From Euglena gracilis (Eukaryota > Euglenida > Euglenophyceae > Euglenales), in contig CP154954.1 in the NCBI GenBank assembly GCA_039621445.1, positions 26,672,954 through 26,736,953 on the forward strand: 64,000 nucleotides of DNA. The letters run 5' to 3'. This document shows positions 32,801 through 43,553 of the stretch, one piece after another; position 1 is the first letter of the stretch; every line of letters starts with the position of its first letter. The notes below the pieces were generated by a model, which was not told the DNA's origin, made no database searches, and saw only the letters and a list, made by a program, of their open reading frames with translations. A program made the position numbers and the translations under genes.

Positions 32801-33989
32801 GGGCAGATCGGTTGGTTATCACGGATATTGTGATTCGGTTTGGCAGGCTGTGCAGTCCACAGTTGTGGGATATTGTGTGGCTGACTTTGGGTTTGGAGAT
32901 TGGAATTCCTGGTTGGATTTGTTGAGGGCTTTTGCAAGCCCTGCTTTTGTGGAGGATCTGTGTTGGAAAAAACCTGGTATTTTTATTTTTTCCAAGGAGA
33001 AAACCGAGTTCAGATTTGCAGACTCAGTTTTTTGATTCGGTTTGGACTTTGAGAACTGCAATTTTCATGGAATATTCGAACTCGGGGGGGGGGGGGTGGA
33101 CCCTCCTCAGGCCCTGGTGTGGGCCAACAAAAAACAGCCACGTGGGCACTCAAGCCCTGTGATATAGTGGCTGAGGGCCAATGTGAAGCCCTGTTCTGCG
33201 TCCAACAAAAAAAAATCGACCCAAGTCATTTTCGGTTGGAATGCATGACAAGGAAGAGGGCGTGCATACACACAAAACATGCAACCGCGCACGCACACGA
33301 ACCCGCACACCCATCTGTACACTATTCCCCCATATAACCGCCTTACCTCGTACCTTTGCGCCTCACCGTTTTTCCTTTTCCTCACCCTTCTTTGCCTTTT
33401 CCTTGTCCCGAATTGGAAAGGAATTCCTCGCTCCTGTTCTTTTTTCCCCCACCCATACAAAGAATTAGGCCGGGCACTGTGAGCCAAGTCCCTGATTCAA
33501 AAGAATTTCATTTCTTCACAAAAAAAAATCAACGAATGTTCAGTTGTTATTGTTTGGATTCTTTCCTTCCTCACCAGGGGCAATATTCTTGAACGCTGCC
33601 AAAGGGACGTTTTAATTAAGGCAGTGTGAGGGACAGGCCTGGGGGGAAGTGTGCCCGAAGATTTTTTTGTTTTCGATTCTTTTATGGGTTCCATGTTCCT
33701 TTTGCATACACAAGTTCGGACTCAACAAAGTACAAGAATTCCCTCACATTTTTGTGGGACGTTTCTTTCTCCCTTCCACCACCGGTGGGGGGGGGGCCAT
33801 TATCACCTGATTTTTCAGGTGCCCCTAAAAGCACTATCAAGTTGCTGGGGGGGGGGCTCACCACAGCCCTTCAAAAAAAAAAACAATGCCCCCAAAGGCC
33901 AAAAACGGCAAAACTTCAAAAAAGAATTTTCCCCCTTTCGGGGGGGGGGGGGGCAAAAATTGGTCCGACTGACGTCGCAAGGGAGGGGG
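29817..33989 (+). other. non-coding interior of the young LTR element
   Basis: Frames of 115-190 codons exist (30023-30370, 31636-32127, 32463-33035), but none shows a retroelement motif. They are rich in Phe, Trp and Cys, as expected from T/G-rich sequence. A GTTCAGT-type repeat lies at 30907-30965. From 32090 to 33960, runs of 9-18 G recur about every 100-200 bp, often followed by CAG. Confidence 0.5.
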
Positions 33990-34573
33990 TGTCGGCTGTC
34001 GGCCCGTCGACAGCCGGTTTCTCAACATTCCCCCCGCGATAGGACTCACCCAGTGGGTAGGAAGCTCCAGAAGTCAATTGGAAGGTGAGCAAAATGTTGC
34101 AAGTCTGGAAATACAAAAGAAAAGAATGAAGGAGCAAGGCATTCCATTCCAAAATCATTGTTTGTATGTTCCTCTCACCCACTGCAAGCACAGGTGTGTC
34201 TGACCAAGGTGTGCAGGTTGCCTTGTGTGTGCTTTGCCTTCTGAATCAAGTCCATGCTTCAAAAGGGTCTTATTTGTGGTTTTCTTTGAATTCAAGGGCA
34301 GAAAAAGCCATTTTCAGTTACAAAGTTTTGGATCCTATGCCGGTATGCCAACCCAGCCACTGGCAGGGGGCGAAAAGCCGGGCCTCCGGCCCTGAGCCCT
34401 CCGGAGGCTCTTTTTATTGAAAAACCCTGGGGCTGGGTGGTGACCGTAGGTGGGGGAAAAGGAAGAAGGAGGCCCAGTCAGTCGGGCACTCCATTACCCA
34501 GGCATTTCAATTCATTCCGGTACACCTTTACACTTTCGTCGTCCTTCTTTTTTCTTAAAACCCCCCACCGACA
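33990..34573 (+). repeat. 3' LTR of the young LTR element
   Basis: Nearly identical to 29220-29803; preceded by the purine tract at 33980-33989 and followed by the CAAG target duplication. Confidence 0.9.
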
Positions 34574-34647
34574 CAAGGCTAAAATTATAGCCGGGCCGCG
34601 CCTGATTTTTATCGCTCGAACCACTGGGGTTCGGACTGGGATGGCAG

Positions 34648-34829
34648 TGTGGGCGGCCCGGTGCCCTGCAGACAAGCAAATCCAAATTACAAGATCAGAG
34701 CTGAAATTAGGAGTGGAGCCTCCTAATTCAAGGGGGAAACCGCACAATTTCACACAGGCCGCAACCAGCCTGAACACAATGACTCAGAAAGCCACAAGCA
34801 TTTGGATTGGTGCTGTGTATCAAATACTA
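34648..34829 (+). repeat. inverted fragment of element E LTR
   Basis: Begins TGTGGGCGGCCCGGTGCCC and is the reverse complement of 35600-35779. It includes the intact hairpin AATTAGGA/TCCTAATT at 34705-34712 and 34721-34728. It supplies the portion missing from the left LTR at 28990-29065. Confidence 0.75.
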
Positions 34830-35512
34830 TGAGCATTGGGCTTCCTTGTCAAGGTTACCTACCCCCCTCGACAAGGTAGCCCTGAGGTGGGCCCTATCCC
34901 CTGCAGGGATATAAACTCGGAACTTAGGGCTCACAATCTTGTTAAATGTCTTCTCTTTTTTTTCTTGGACAAGACGGCTCACCAATGCAGCAAACACAGA
35001 ATTCTCCAAGAGGAAAACTTCAACAGCTATGTGAAAATTTCACCTTGAGCTGCACCAAATTCCTGTCTTGGAAAGTCGGCTTGCCAAAAGTAACACAAGC
35101 ACAGAATGTTCAAGAACAAGAACCACAGCACAGCGTACATGACCAGTAACTTCACATCTTGTGGTGAATTGGGGTGGCTGGCAGCCAGGTGGACCTCGAC
35201 CTGGCGCAAAGGTAGGCCTCTTGTTAGGCTGCTGCAGCCACTGCAAACAAAATTCTGAACCACAATTCAAACCAGATTGATGATGACAGCAGTAAATCCT
35301 CCTTCATATCCTCAACACTTGAGCATGGGCAACACACATTCTTCCCACAGATTGTCTCCAGATTGAAACTTTTTCACAGATCTAATCCCAGAATGTCCAC
35401 TTGAAGTTCAATGCTTCAAATCCCATCTGCCATATCACCTTCCAAGTGTCTTTCTTCACAGCCAACCATCTGACAAATGGCCTCCAAGCCACAACAGCAA
35501 ATGAACACAATG

Positions 35513-35779
35513 TGTATTGAGACCATTGGGTCTAAATGAGTGGAAACTTCAAAATCCCTGTGACGGAAACTTTTCACTGAAATCCTTGAAATTTTCACAG
35601 TATTTGATACACAGCATCAATCCAAATGCTTGTGGATTTCTGAGTCATTGTGTTCAGGCTGGTTGCGGCCTGTGTGAAATTGTGTGGTTTCCCCCTTGAA
35701 TATGGAGGCTCCACTCCTAATTTCAGCTCTGATATTGTAATTTGGATTTGCTTGTCTGCAGGGCACCGGGCCGCCCACA
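35513..35779 (-). repeat. complete LTR of element E
   Basis: 267 bp, TGTATTGAGACC...GCCGCCCACA on the + strand, abutting the CGGG duplication. The first 76 bp recur at 28990, and a partial copy lies in the right palindrome arm (40441-40595). Confidence 0.8.
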
Positions 35780-35783
35780 CGGG

Positions 35784-37331
35784 AAATAGACAACGGGGAT
35801 TACTCCTTAGACCCCCAACTTTGTCAATGGTTAAGACTGCAATTCCAAAGGTTCATAAATTTGGAAACAGATTTACTTGCCTCCCCAGGCAACAAAAAAA
35901 TACCCAATTTCGTGGCCAGATGGCCCCACTGCGATGCCACAGCCGTACATGCATTACAATGTCCGGCATCTTTATGCAACCTCCCCCCCTGGTCAAAAAT
36001 TCAAAATTTTCTCCCGAGGTTGAGAATGTTTCCCCAGACCAAAGTTTTGATGGTCACCACCTACTGGGATTCAGCCACATGTTGGCCCCAATTAAAAAAA
36101 ATGAAAGTTCCAGGGACCGCCAGCCTGAAAATCACCCCCCTAAGAGGGTATGTTCACCAATTGCAGGGGGGAACAAATGCCACCCCTAGGTGGCCCCTTC
36201 TTTGCATGATTTGCTCAGGAAAATATTGGAGGGGAAACAAATTCAGGTTAAAACCATTGGCTATTTCCTGGGGAGAAACCCTAGTTTAAAACGTTATCAG
36301 AGTCTTTTGCACTTCTGTGGGTAATTTTGGAGCAAATGGGGGTGCCCCCCCCTGAAGCCACCACAGACCAAGTGGCTGACGCTTTAATACAATTAATCAA
36401 ATTTTCAAAGGCCCAAGCCCGTAATGCATATAGTGCAATGCTTTTGATTCCTGGGTTTGGTGGTCTAAGATTCCACCCCCTGTTGACCCCTGACAAGAGG
36501 CTTCGGAACCAAAATCCAGAGAAGTATGGGGCATTTTGGGATCCTCTCCCATTCCTCCTGGGGCTGGCCAAGGCCCCAATGCCCACTGATATTTGTAAAT
36601 TGCGTACACAACTTATTTTGTTGCTCAAAAATCCTCTGTTTATACAGATACTTTGACTTGGCACAAGTCAAACGAACCACCAGTGTTCTGGATAGGGCAC
36701 CCTATATAAAAATTAAGTGTAAATACCAGAATTTTCACAAGTGGGGGAGGGTGGTGTCCATTCCCCAAATTGCACAAATAAGCCCCTTTAATTTAATGAT
36801 GTCTTATGTGGCTGCCACACGTTCATTCGTCAGAACGGGGCGCCCCCTTCTGATTTAATTAAAACCCCCCGTCAGGGCTATAAGCGCAGACACCGTGGCT
36901 TCTATCACAAACGACTTTTTGGCCAAAAAAGGGGTACCCACCAGGTGTTGGGGGCACACTCCACCGGAGGAGCAGGAGTTGGTTTACTCAAAAAATTGCC
37001 AGTGGAAGGGGAGGCTTTTACAGCCCATTATCGACGACTTGTTGCCCAAGGTGCCCTGGAAAATGCCCTGGCCCCCCTAGTTTCAGTGCACAATCCGGCC
37101 TCACAAGGGCAAGTGCGGAGCCCGAGGTGACTCGTACTCAATCGGGACAACCGAACAGGGAGGAAGGGACACCGAGGGTGAAGCACAAAGACCTTGTGAG
37201 CCCGACCCCCCCACCCGTAAAAGAAAATTTGCCTTCAAAAGCCCTCGGTCAGAAAGTGGGGGCCAGGGTGGGCAGAGGGGGGACCCCCCCAGGGGCAAGA
37301 AGTTACGTCGCCAAGTCGGATCAGCATCGTC
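35784..37331 (+). pseudogene. DIRS-A Dam-like methyltransferase domain and tyrosine recombinase
   Basis: The methyltransferase part reads ETDLLASPGNKKIPNFVARWP (frame from 35861) and TYWDSATCWPQLKKM; its NPPW motif is damaged (compare YANPPWSV in DIRS-B). The recombinase follows: AQARNAYSAMLLIPGFGGLR, YGAFWDPLPFLLGLAKAPMP, LAQVKRTTSV, then LGAHSTGGAGV and EAFTAHYRRL with the candidate Tyr nucleophile. HSTGGAGV replaces HSTRGAGV of DIRS-C, so the catalytic Arg of the H-x-x-R box is lost. Several stops and frameshifts are present. Confidence 0.75.
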
Positions 37332-37418
37332 AGCCAACTTCGGCGAGGCGGAACTAAGCAGGGGCCTATCCCAACGCAGCAAACAATACAAACAACACCG
37401 CCGGCGAGCAAGGCATGG
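37332..37418 (+). repeat. DIRS-A right terminal inverted repeat
   Basis: Reverse complement of 10895-10984 with a few substitutions and small indels. It ends CGCCGGCGAGCAAGGCATGG. The right-arm copy is near 39089-39173. Confidence 0.75.
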
Positions 37419-39088
37419 ACTCACAAGGTCTTGTGCTTCGCCCACGATGTCCCTTTCTCCCTGGTCGGTTGTCCTCGAGGGAGCACGATATCTTGGCATG
37501 AAGCAACCACAAATCGGCGCCAATGGCGACACCCGCGGCTCCGCACTTTGCCCTTGAGAGGCCATGCCTTGTTCGCTGGAGAGATTTTCTTTTGTCGAAG
37601 TCCAAAAATCAGCATCAGCCAAACCAGGCGAAAAAGGCACCAAGCAGGGACTCCGAACCACGGCGCCAGAAACTCGCATTGATGCCCCCTCCCCCCTGGT
37701 TGGTTATTCCGCAAGGGCGTACGACGCCCTTTTGAATATGGGCAAAAAAACAACTGCCCAATGGAGGGAAAAGCACCGAAAATCGTAATCAAGCACCGGC
37801 GATAAGTGTCCTGTTTCCCGACGCTCCCGGCCACCTTCGCCAGCTCTGCGACTTTTGGGGCCAATCTGGCATTTTCTTCAAAATCCGAAGTACTATCCGC
37901 CCCCTTTCGATCCAGAAAGGCCAGGTCCCTCTTCCCCCCTGGCATGACGTTTTTTTCTTAAAAAAAAGTCTCTACTTGGCTGCCCTTCAGCTTCTGACTG
38001 GCCTTTGGAGGTCCACCCATTTAGCCATAGCCCCTTTGTTAGGCCGCCTTGGCTTGCCTCCATGGCCGGGGCTGTAAATTCGGGTTTCTTTCACGGCCAA
38101 ATTGAAATGTGCGGAGCGCTGCTGGAAGGCCTCCATTACTCCTCCTGATTCCATCTGAAGATGTAGGGAGGGCTTTCTGCACCCAAGTTCGAATTGCTTT
38201 GGTATTCCGTTATTGTCTTGGCATTTTGCCCACTGTTTTCCTGCGTTTGCCTAGGCAAACGCAGGAAAACAGTGGGCAAAATGCCAAGACAACAACGGAA
38301 TACCAAAGCAATTCGAACTTGGGTGCAGAAAGCCCTCCCTACATCTTCAGATGGAATCAGGAGGAGTAATGGAGGCCTTCCAGCAGCGCTCCGCACATTT
38401 CAATTTGGCCGTGAAAGAAACCCGAATTTACAGCCCCGGCCATGGAGGCATGCCAAGGCGGCCTAACAAAGGGGCTATGGCTAAATGGGTGGACCTCCAA
38501 AGGCCAGTCAGAAGCTGAAGGGCAGCCAAGTAGAGACTTTGTTTTATTAAAAAGAATCGTCATGACAGGGGGGAAGAGGGACCTGGCCTTTCTGGATCGA
38601 AAGGTGGCGGATAGTACTTCGGATTTTGAAGAAAATGCCAGATTGGCCCCAAAAGTCGCAGAGCTGGCGAAGGTGGCCGAGGGCGTCGGGAAACAGGACA
38701 GTTATCGCCGGTGCTTGATTACGATTTTCGGTGCTTTTCCCTCCATTGGGCAGTTGTTTTTTTGCCCATATTCAAAAGGGCGTCGTACGCCCTTGCGGAA
38801 TAATCGACCAGGGGGGAGGGGGCATCAATGCGAGTTTCCGGCGCCGTGGTTCGGAGTCCCTGCCTGGTGCCTTTTTCGCCTGGTTTGGCTGATGCTGATT
38901 TTTGGACTTGGACAAAAGAAAATGTCTCCAACGAACAAGGCATGGCCTCTCAAGGGCAAAGTGCGGAGCCGCGGGTGTCGCCATTGGCGCCGATTTGTGG
39001 TTGCTTCATGCCAAGATATTGTACTCCCTCGAGGACAACCGACCAGGGAGAAAGGGACACCGTGGGCAAAGCACAAGACCTTGTGAGT
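37419..39088. other. palindrome centre with DIRS-end-like sequence
   Basis: Both arms encode the same frame in opposite directions (37421-37945 minus; the downstream part of 38442-39086 plus), including KRDLAFLDRK and FEENARLAPKVAELAKVA. These resemble no family I know and may be the Gag start of another DIRS-type element. A second set of terminal-repeat-like blocks (GGCATGGCCTCTCAAGGGCA) lies at 37550-37640 and 38870-38960. Confidence 0.4.
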
Positions 39089-40437
39089 CTATGCCTTGCT
39101 CGCCGGCGGTGTTGTTTGTATTGTTTGCTGCGTTGGGATAGGTCCCTGCTTAGTGCCGCCTCGCCGGAGTTGGCTGACGATGCTGCTCCGACTTGGCGAC
39201 GTAGCTTCTTGCCCCTGGGGGGGTCCCCCCTCTGCCCACCCTGGCCCCCACTTTCTGACCGAGGGCTTTTGAAGGCAAATTTTCTTTTACGGGTGGGGGG
39301 GTCGGGCTCACAAGGTCTTTGTGCTTCACCCTCGGTGTCCCTTCCTCCCTGTTCGGTTGTCCCGATTGAGTACGAGTCACCTCGGGCTCCGCACTTTGCC
39401 CTTGTGAGGCCGGATTGTGCACTGAAACTAGGGGGGCCAGGGCATTTTCCAGGGCACCTTGGGCAACAAGTCGTTGATAATGGGCTGTAAAAGCCTCCAC
39501 CCCCTTCCACTGGCAAATTTCACAAACTCCGTAGGCCGAAAGGCCCAATTTTTTGAGTAAACCAACTCCTGCTCCTCCGGTGGAGTGTGCCCCCAACACC
39601 TGGCGGGTACCCCTTTTTTGGCCAAAAAGTCTTTTGTGATAGAAGCCACGGTGTCTGCGCTTACGGCACTGAAGGGGAGTTTTAATGAAATCAGAAGGGG
39701 GCGCCCCGTTCTGACGAATGAACGTGTGGCAGCCACATAAGACATCATTAAATTAAAGGGGCTTTTTTGTGGAAATTGGGGAATGGACACCACCCTCTCC
39801 CACTTGTGAAACTTCTGGCATTTACACTTAATTTTTGTATACGGTGCCCTATCCAGCACACTGGTGGTTCGTTTGACTTGTGCCAAGTCAAACTATCAAT
39901 ATAAACAGAGGATTTTTGAGCAACAAAATAAGTTGTGTACGCAATTTACAAATATCAGTCGGCATTGGGGCCTTGGCCAGCCCCAGGAGGAATGGGAGAG
40001 AATCTCAAAATGCCCCATACTTCTCTGGATTTTGGTTCCGAAGCCTCTTGTAAGGGGTCAACAGGGTGTAGAATCTTAGACCACCAAACCCAGGAATCAA
40101 AAGCATTGCACTATATGCATTACGGGCTTGGGCCTTTGAAAATTGGATTAATTGTTTTAAAGCGTCAGCCACTTGGTCTGTGGTGGCTTCAGGGGGGGGC
40201 ACCCCCATTTGCTCCAAAATTACCCACAGAAGTGCAAAAGACTCTGATAACGTTTTAAACTGGGGTTTCTCTCCAGGAAATAGCCAATGGTTTTAACCTG
40301 AATTTGTTTCCCCTCCAATATTTTCCTGAGCAAATCATGCAAAGAAGGGGCCACCTAGGGGTGGCATTTGTTCCCCCCTGCAATTGGTGAACATACCCTC
40401 TTAGGGGGGTGATTTTCAGAACCTGCCGGGGGGTGAT
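39089..40437 (-). pseudogene. right-arm copy of DIRS-A recombinase and end
   Basis: Inverted duplicate of 36100-37418. It keeps a longer C-terminal box, LGAHSTGGAGVGLLKKLGLS then AYGVCEICQWKGVEAFTAHY, that is partly deleted in the left arm. The H-x-x-R Arg is Gly here too, so it was lost before duplication. The Dam-like part corresponding to 35784-36100 is deleted at a junction near 40430-40440. Confidence 0.75.
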
Positions 40438-40440
40438 TTT

Positions 40441-40595
40441 CGCAACCAGCCTGAACACAATGACTCAGAAAGCCACAAGCATTTGGATTGGTGCTGTGTA
40501 TCAAATACTATGATAAATTCAAGGATTTCAGTGAGAAGTTTCCGTCACAGGGATTTTGAAGTTTCCACTCATTGAGACCCAAAGGTCTTAATACA
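40441..40595. repeat. truncated LTR of element E in the right arm
   Basis: Reverse-complement match to 35513-35670, ending TACA at 40595 against CCCG, the complement of the CGGG target site. It shows that E was already present when the inverted duplication formed. Confidence 0.75.
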
Positions 40596-40599
40596 CCCG

Positions 40600-41626
40600 T
40601 CTGCTTATGCGGTCTGCCAGGCATTCTTTTGAAGGCATCCAGTTGACTTGGAGGTTTACTTGGTGCTCTATGCACCATTTGAAAATGGTCTTAGCATTGT
40701 GTTGAAGGAGTGCTTTCTGCCCCCCTCCCTTTTGTCAGGTAACAGTAAATCCCTTGGTTGTCTATGGACAAAGAAACTGTGTCCGCAGGTTTGCTCAAAC
40801 CTTTCACAGTGCTGATTGCTGCAGTGAGCTCCTTTACATTTATTTTAAAAATGGAGTCTTTTCACCAAAATTCCTGCACTAGTTCTCCTGTGTGGATGTC
40901 CAGCCCCCCCCCCCAGGCATGGGTGCTGCTGTCTGGGTGCAACTCCTGGTTGCATTTTGGGGGAAGGGTATGCCCCCCAGGTGTCCTCCAGAATTTTTAT
41001 TTCCCTTAATTGGGCCTTGATTTCCGGAGAAATGGGGTGTTTTGAGTCCCAGGAGGCTGTGGACTTTGCCACCAAAAATTTTTCCAGGGTGTCCGTAAAA
41101 GCCCTTAAAAAGAGCAGGGCCATTAGATTGCATCTTATTTGACCCAAAATGGCAGCCAACTGCCTTTTTCACAGGCAACCTTTTTTCACAATTCTTCCCA
41201 GTTTCTTTTTGATGGTTTTGACTTTCTGATAGGGCACCTGTAACTTTCCTTCCTGGAAGCTCAGTTGAAAACCCAGATGGGTTACTACTTGGGCAGGCTG
41301 GAGGGTGGACTTTTTCACATTGATTTTGAGCCCAGAAACCAGAAAATATTTGAAACTGTTTTCAGGTAATTTTGCAAAGTGTTTTGGGTGGGGGACACCA
41401 GCAAAATGTCGTCCAGGTAAATAAACACCTGGATGCCCCTTTTTCTCCAGAGCTTTTCGAAAGCTTTCATTAATGACATGAAAATTTGACGCATTAAAGC
41501 AGCCTGTTTGAAATTCCCAGGTCTGCCCCCCTCCCACCTGATGTCTCAAAAATGGCCTTAGGCCTGGACGAACTGGAAAATGAGAATGGGCATCCTTGAG
41601 GTCTATTTTTGCTGCCCAGTGGCCTT
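40600..41626 (-). pseudogene. right-arm copy of DIRS-A RT (C-terminal part) and RNase H
   Basis: Inverted duplicate of 27917-28985 with the same frames and the same kind of disruptions, including the G-run in HQVGGGQTWEFQ. The motif-C region reads CTGGACGACATTTTGCTGGT on the minus strand, so YLDD is preserved. Confidence 0.8.
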
Positions 41627-42560
41627 TGTTTCACACCCGTGCTGCCATGTTCCACGGCAGCACTGGAGTGAAGCGGAAACCCCGGCCCCGGGCCAGTTTC
41701 CGGCGTAGGATCGTTTTTTGGCTCCTCGAGCCGACTTGTGTCGGAATTTTTATTCCCATTCTGCATCGCCCTGTGGCCGAAACTGGGCCATCATTTCCAA
41801 GGAGAAACTTCCCAGTGGACCCTCCCCGACCCCTGAGTGGGGTGTCACTGGGATTTCCAAGGGGGGTGCCTTTGGGGTTTCAACCCCTCCCTGCTCAGCT
41901 GAACCAGTTAGAGCCAACACCCCCCCCCTGGGTGTCATTTCTCACAGTTTCTAGGCCAAAAAGGGGGTTTTGGGGTGAAATTTGGCCTGTGGTTGCCTGA
42001 GTTTGGGAGCCCCACCCCCCTGCCCCTTTTCCCACAGATGGAGGGGGGTTGGGGGAACAAACCTCACCCTCTTGTTGGCTTGATTGATTGTTCTCAATTG
42101 GACTTTCCATTTGCAATTGCAATTCCAATGCTTGAATTCACAATAATAATTGTTTGTAATTGCAACAATTGACAATGGCCAAAAGGAAAATAAAGGGAAC
42201 CCCTGTGAGAGAAAATATGATTTTGATGCCCTTGATGGGCAGTTAAATTTAGGATTGAGTGCGCTGATTCCTAAGCGCTCTGAAACCCCAAATTCTTGCC
42301 CATTGCATCAAAATGAACCAACCCAGGTCAAAATCAAGTTTTCCCCCCTTGATTTTGATAAATTATGCTGAATTCCATCATTTTTGAGTCTTGCAAACCC
42401 CTGCAAAAACTCCAGGAACTCAGGCGCCAATCTGAGGAAAATCTGTTCCAAGCGCTTGCAAGCGCTCTCACACAATCCATTTTTTTCTCATAACACGCAC
42501 TATTTCAATATTTTTTTCATTCCCGTCCCAAGGAAAGCGAAAAGGAGGGGGGGGTGAACC
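41627..42560 (-). repeat. right-arm copy of chromovirus 3' LTR
   Basis: Starts TGTTTCACACC (complement of the LTR end) next to CCTT, the complement of AAGG. It continues through the two LTR halves to about 42485, with flanking 3' UTR beyond. It keeps the unmutated AAGG target duplication. Confidence 0.75.
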
Positions 42561-43553
42561 CCCCGACTGTCGTCGCAAGGGGAGGAGTCACGACCTTTTG
42601 AATCAGTCAGTATAGCGAGTCGCATGGGTAGGCCGATGAAATTACCATCTCCACTCGTTCTCTCCACATGCTCTTCGTACACCAATACCAGAAAACAACC
42701 GTTTCAAATATCTTGCATCGACCTTCAACTCGACCAACTCAGAGTCCCAGACTTCGAATTGACAATCCGACCTGCGTAGGTGGATGAAACGGATAGTGAT
42801 GGTTGCCAGAGCCAAACGTCTCGTCGAAGTTTGGGGTGTTGGGCTTCGGCGTCTTCCTTGGGTGCCGGTTTGCCTCCCCTTAGTGTGGTGGCAAACCATG
42901 CACACCGTTGTGGGGGGGGGGGGTTCCTTCCCCCAATTGAAAATTTAGCAATGTGGCTTTGCCCAGCCAAACCGACAGGGCAATCTCAAAGCGATACTTG
43001 GAGGAGGCTGTCAAAAGAACAAACCCCGGTTGTGCTTCCGTTGGTTTGTCCTCGTTAAGAATTTTTGGTGAAACTTCTAAACCGGAATCCACCCACAACA
43101 ACATAAACAAAACGGGTGGCAATCATGCACTCATTCAACGTTTTGCTTTTGACGTTGTTAGCAATATCCCTTCCCGTTCCCGGGTGGGATCCCTTGATTG
43201 GAAAACACCCACCCGTATAAAAAATAAGCCCCCTAGCCACGAGAATCCTTCATTCCCATTTGAAATCATTTCACGGGAGTTCAATGGAAAATGGCACAAA
43301 AAATCAACAGGGGCAATGAAATCTCCTCGATTGCCGACACCAGCCTCACCCAAACCAGGGTGTGGTGGCGAATGAAAACTTCAGGGGAGAAATAAAAAAA
43401 TGAAACCAATGACGAGGAAACTCCCGTCAATTTTCCCAATGCCTCAGCCCTGTGATGGGGTCCACCTGCATCTGTGAAGTGGCATAGAATGGGACCTCCC
43501 CCTCCCCAGGCAACCACTCCAGTCCCTTTTTCACCTCTCCTTTCCCCCTTTTT
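42561..43553 (-). other. right-arm copy of chromovirus 3' UTR
   Basis: Inverted duplicate of 25977-26945, with small deletions and a longer G-run at 42911-42924. No gene seen. Confidence 0.6.

Larger units (their letters stand above)
29220..34573 (+). mobile_element. young non-coding LTR retrotransposon (LARD-like, 5354 bp)
   Basis: The 584-bp LTRs (29220-29803, 33990-34573) differ at a single position (about 29554, T versus C), so insertion is recent. Ends are TGTCGG...CCGACA; a 4-bp duplication CAAG flanks the element (29216-29219, 34574-34577). The PBS TGGTAAGCAGAGG follows the 5' LTR and a purine tract (AAGGGAGGGGG) precedes the 3' LTR. The 4.2-kb interior has no Gag or Pol motif on either strand. 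It must use proteins from another element; the near-identical PBS suggests a chromovirus relative. Confidence 0.9.
28990..35779 (-). mobile_element. LTR element E, internally inverted, host of a younger element
   Basis: Flanked by CGGG (28986-28989 and 35780-35783), with a complete 267-bp terminal repeat at 35513-35779 and only its first 76 bp at 28990-29065. The missing part of the left repeat is found inverted at 34648-34829, implying an inversion of the segment between. On the minus strand the LTR begins TGTGGGCGG, as in the element at 22434-24116. Removing E joins DIRS-A at AAGCAGACGGG|AAATAGAC, equivalent to uninterrupted DIRS-B at 52850. Its own internal part (34830-35512 and 29066-29215) shows no recognisable gene. 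Confidence 0.7.
10895..37418 (+). mobile_element. DIRS-A: DIRS-type YR retrotransposon split by nested insertions
   Basis: Inverted terminal repeats of about 90 bp bound the element. In order: a Gly/His/Gln-rich Gag-like ORF, reverse transcriptase, RNase H, a Dam-like methyltransferase domain and a tyrosine recombinase, the domain order of DIRS elements. The reverse transcriptase is interrupted at 12599 by the chromovirus and resumes at 27917. The RNase H/methyltransferase junction is interrupted at 28989 by LTR element E and resumes at 35784. Several frameshifts, a lost YR catalytic Arg and the insertions make it non-autonomous. DIRS elements replicate by reverse transcription and insert through a tyrosine recombinase, without LTR-integrase chemistry. 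Confidence 0.8.

Noticed and set aside
29220-34573. autonomous LTR retrotransposon
   Set aside because: No protease, RT, RNase H or integrase motif was found on either strand of the interior.
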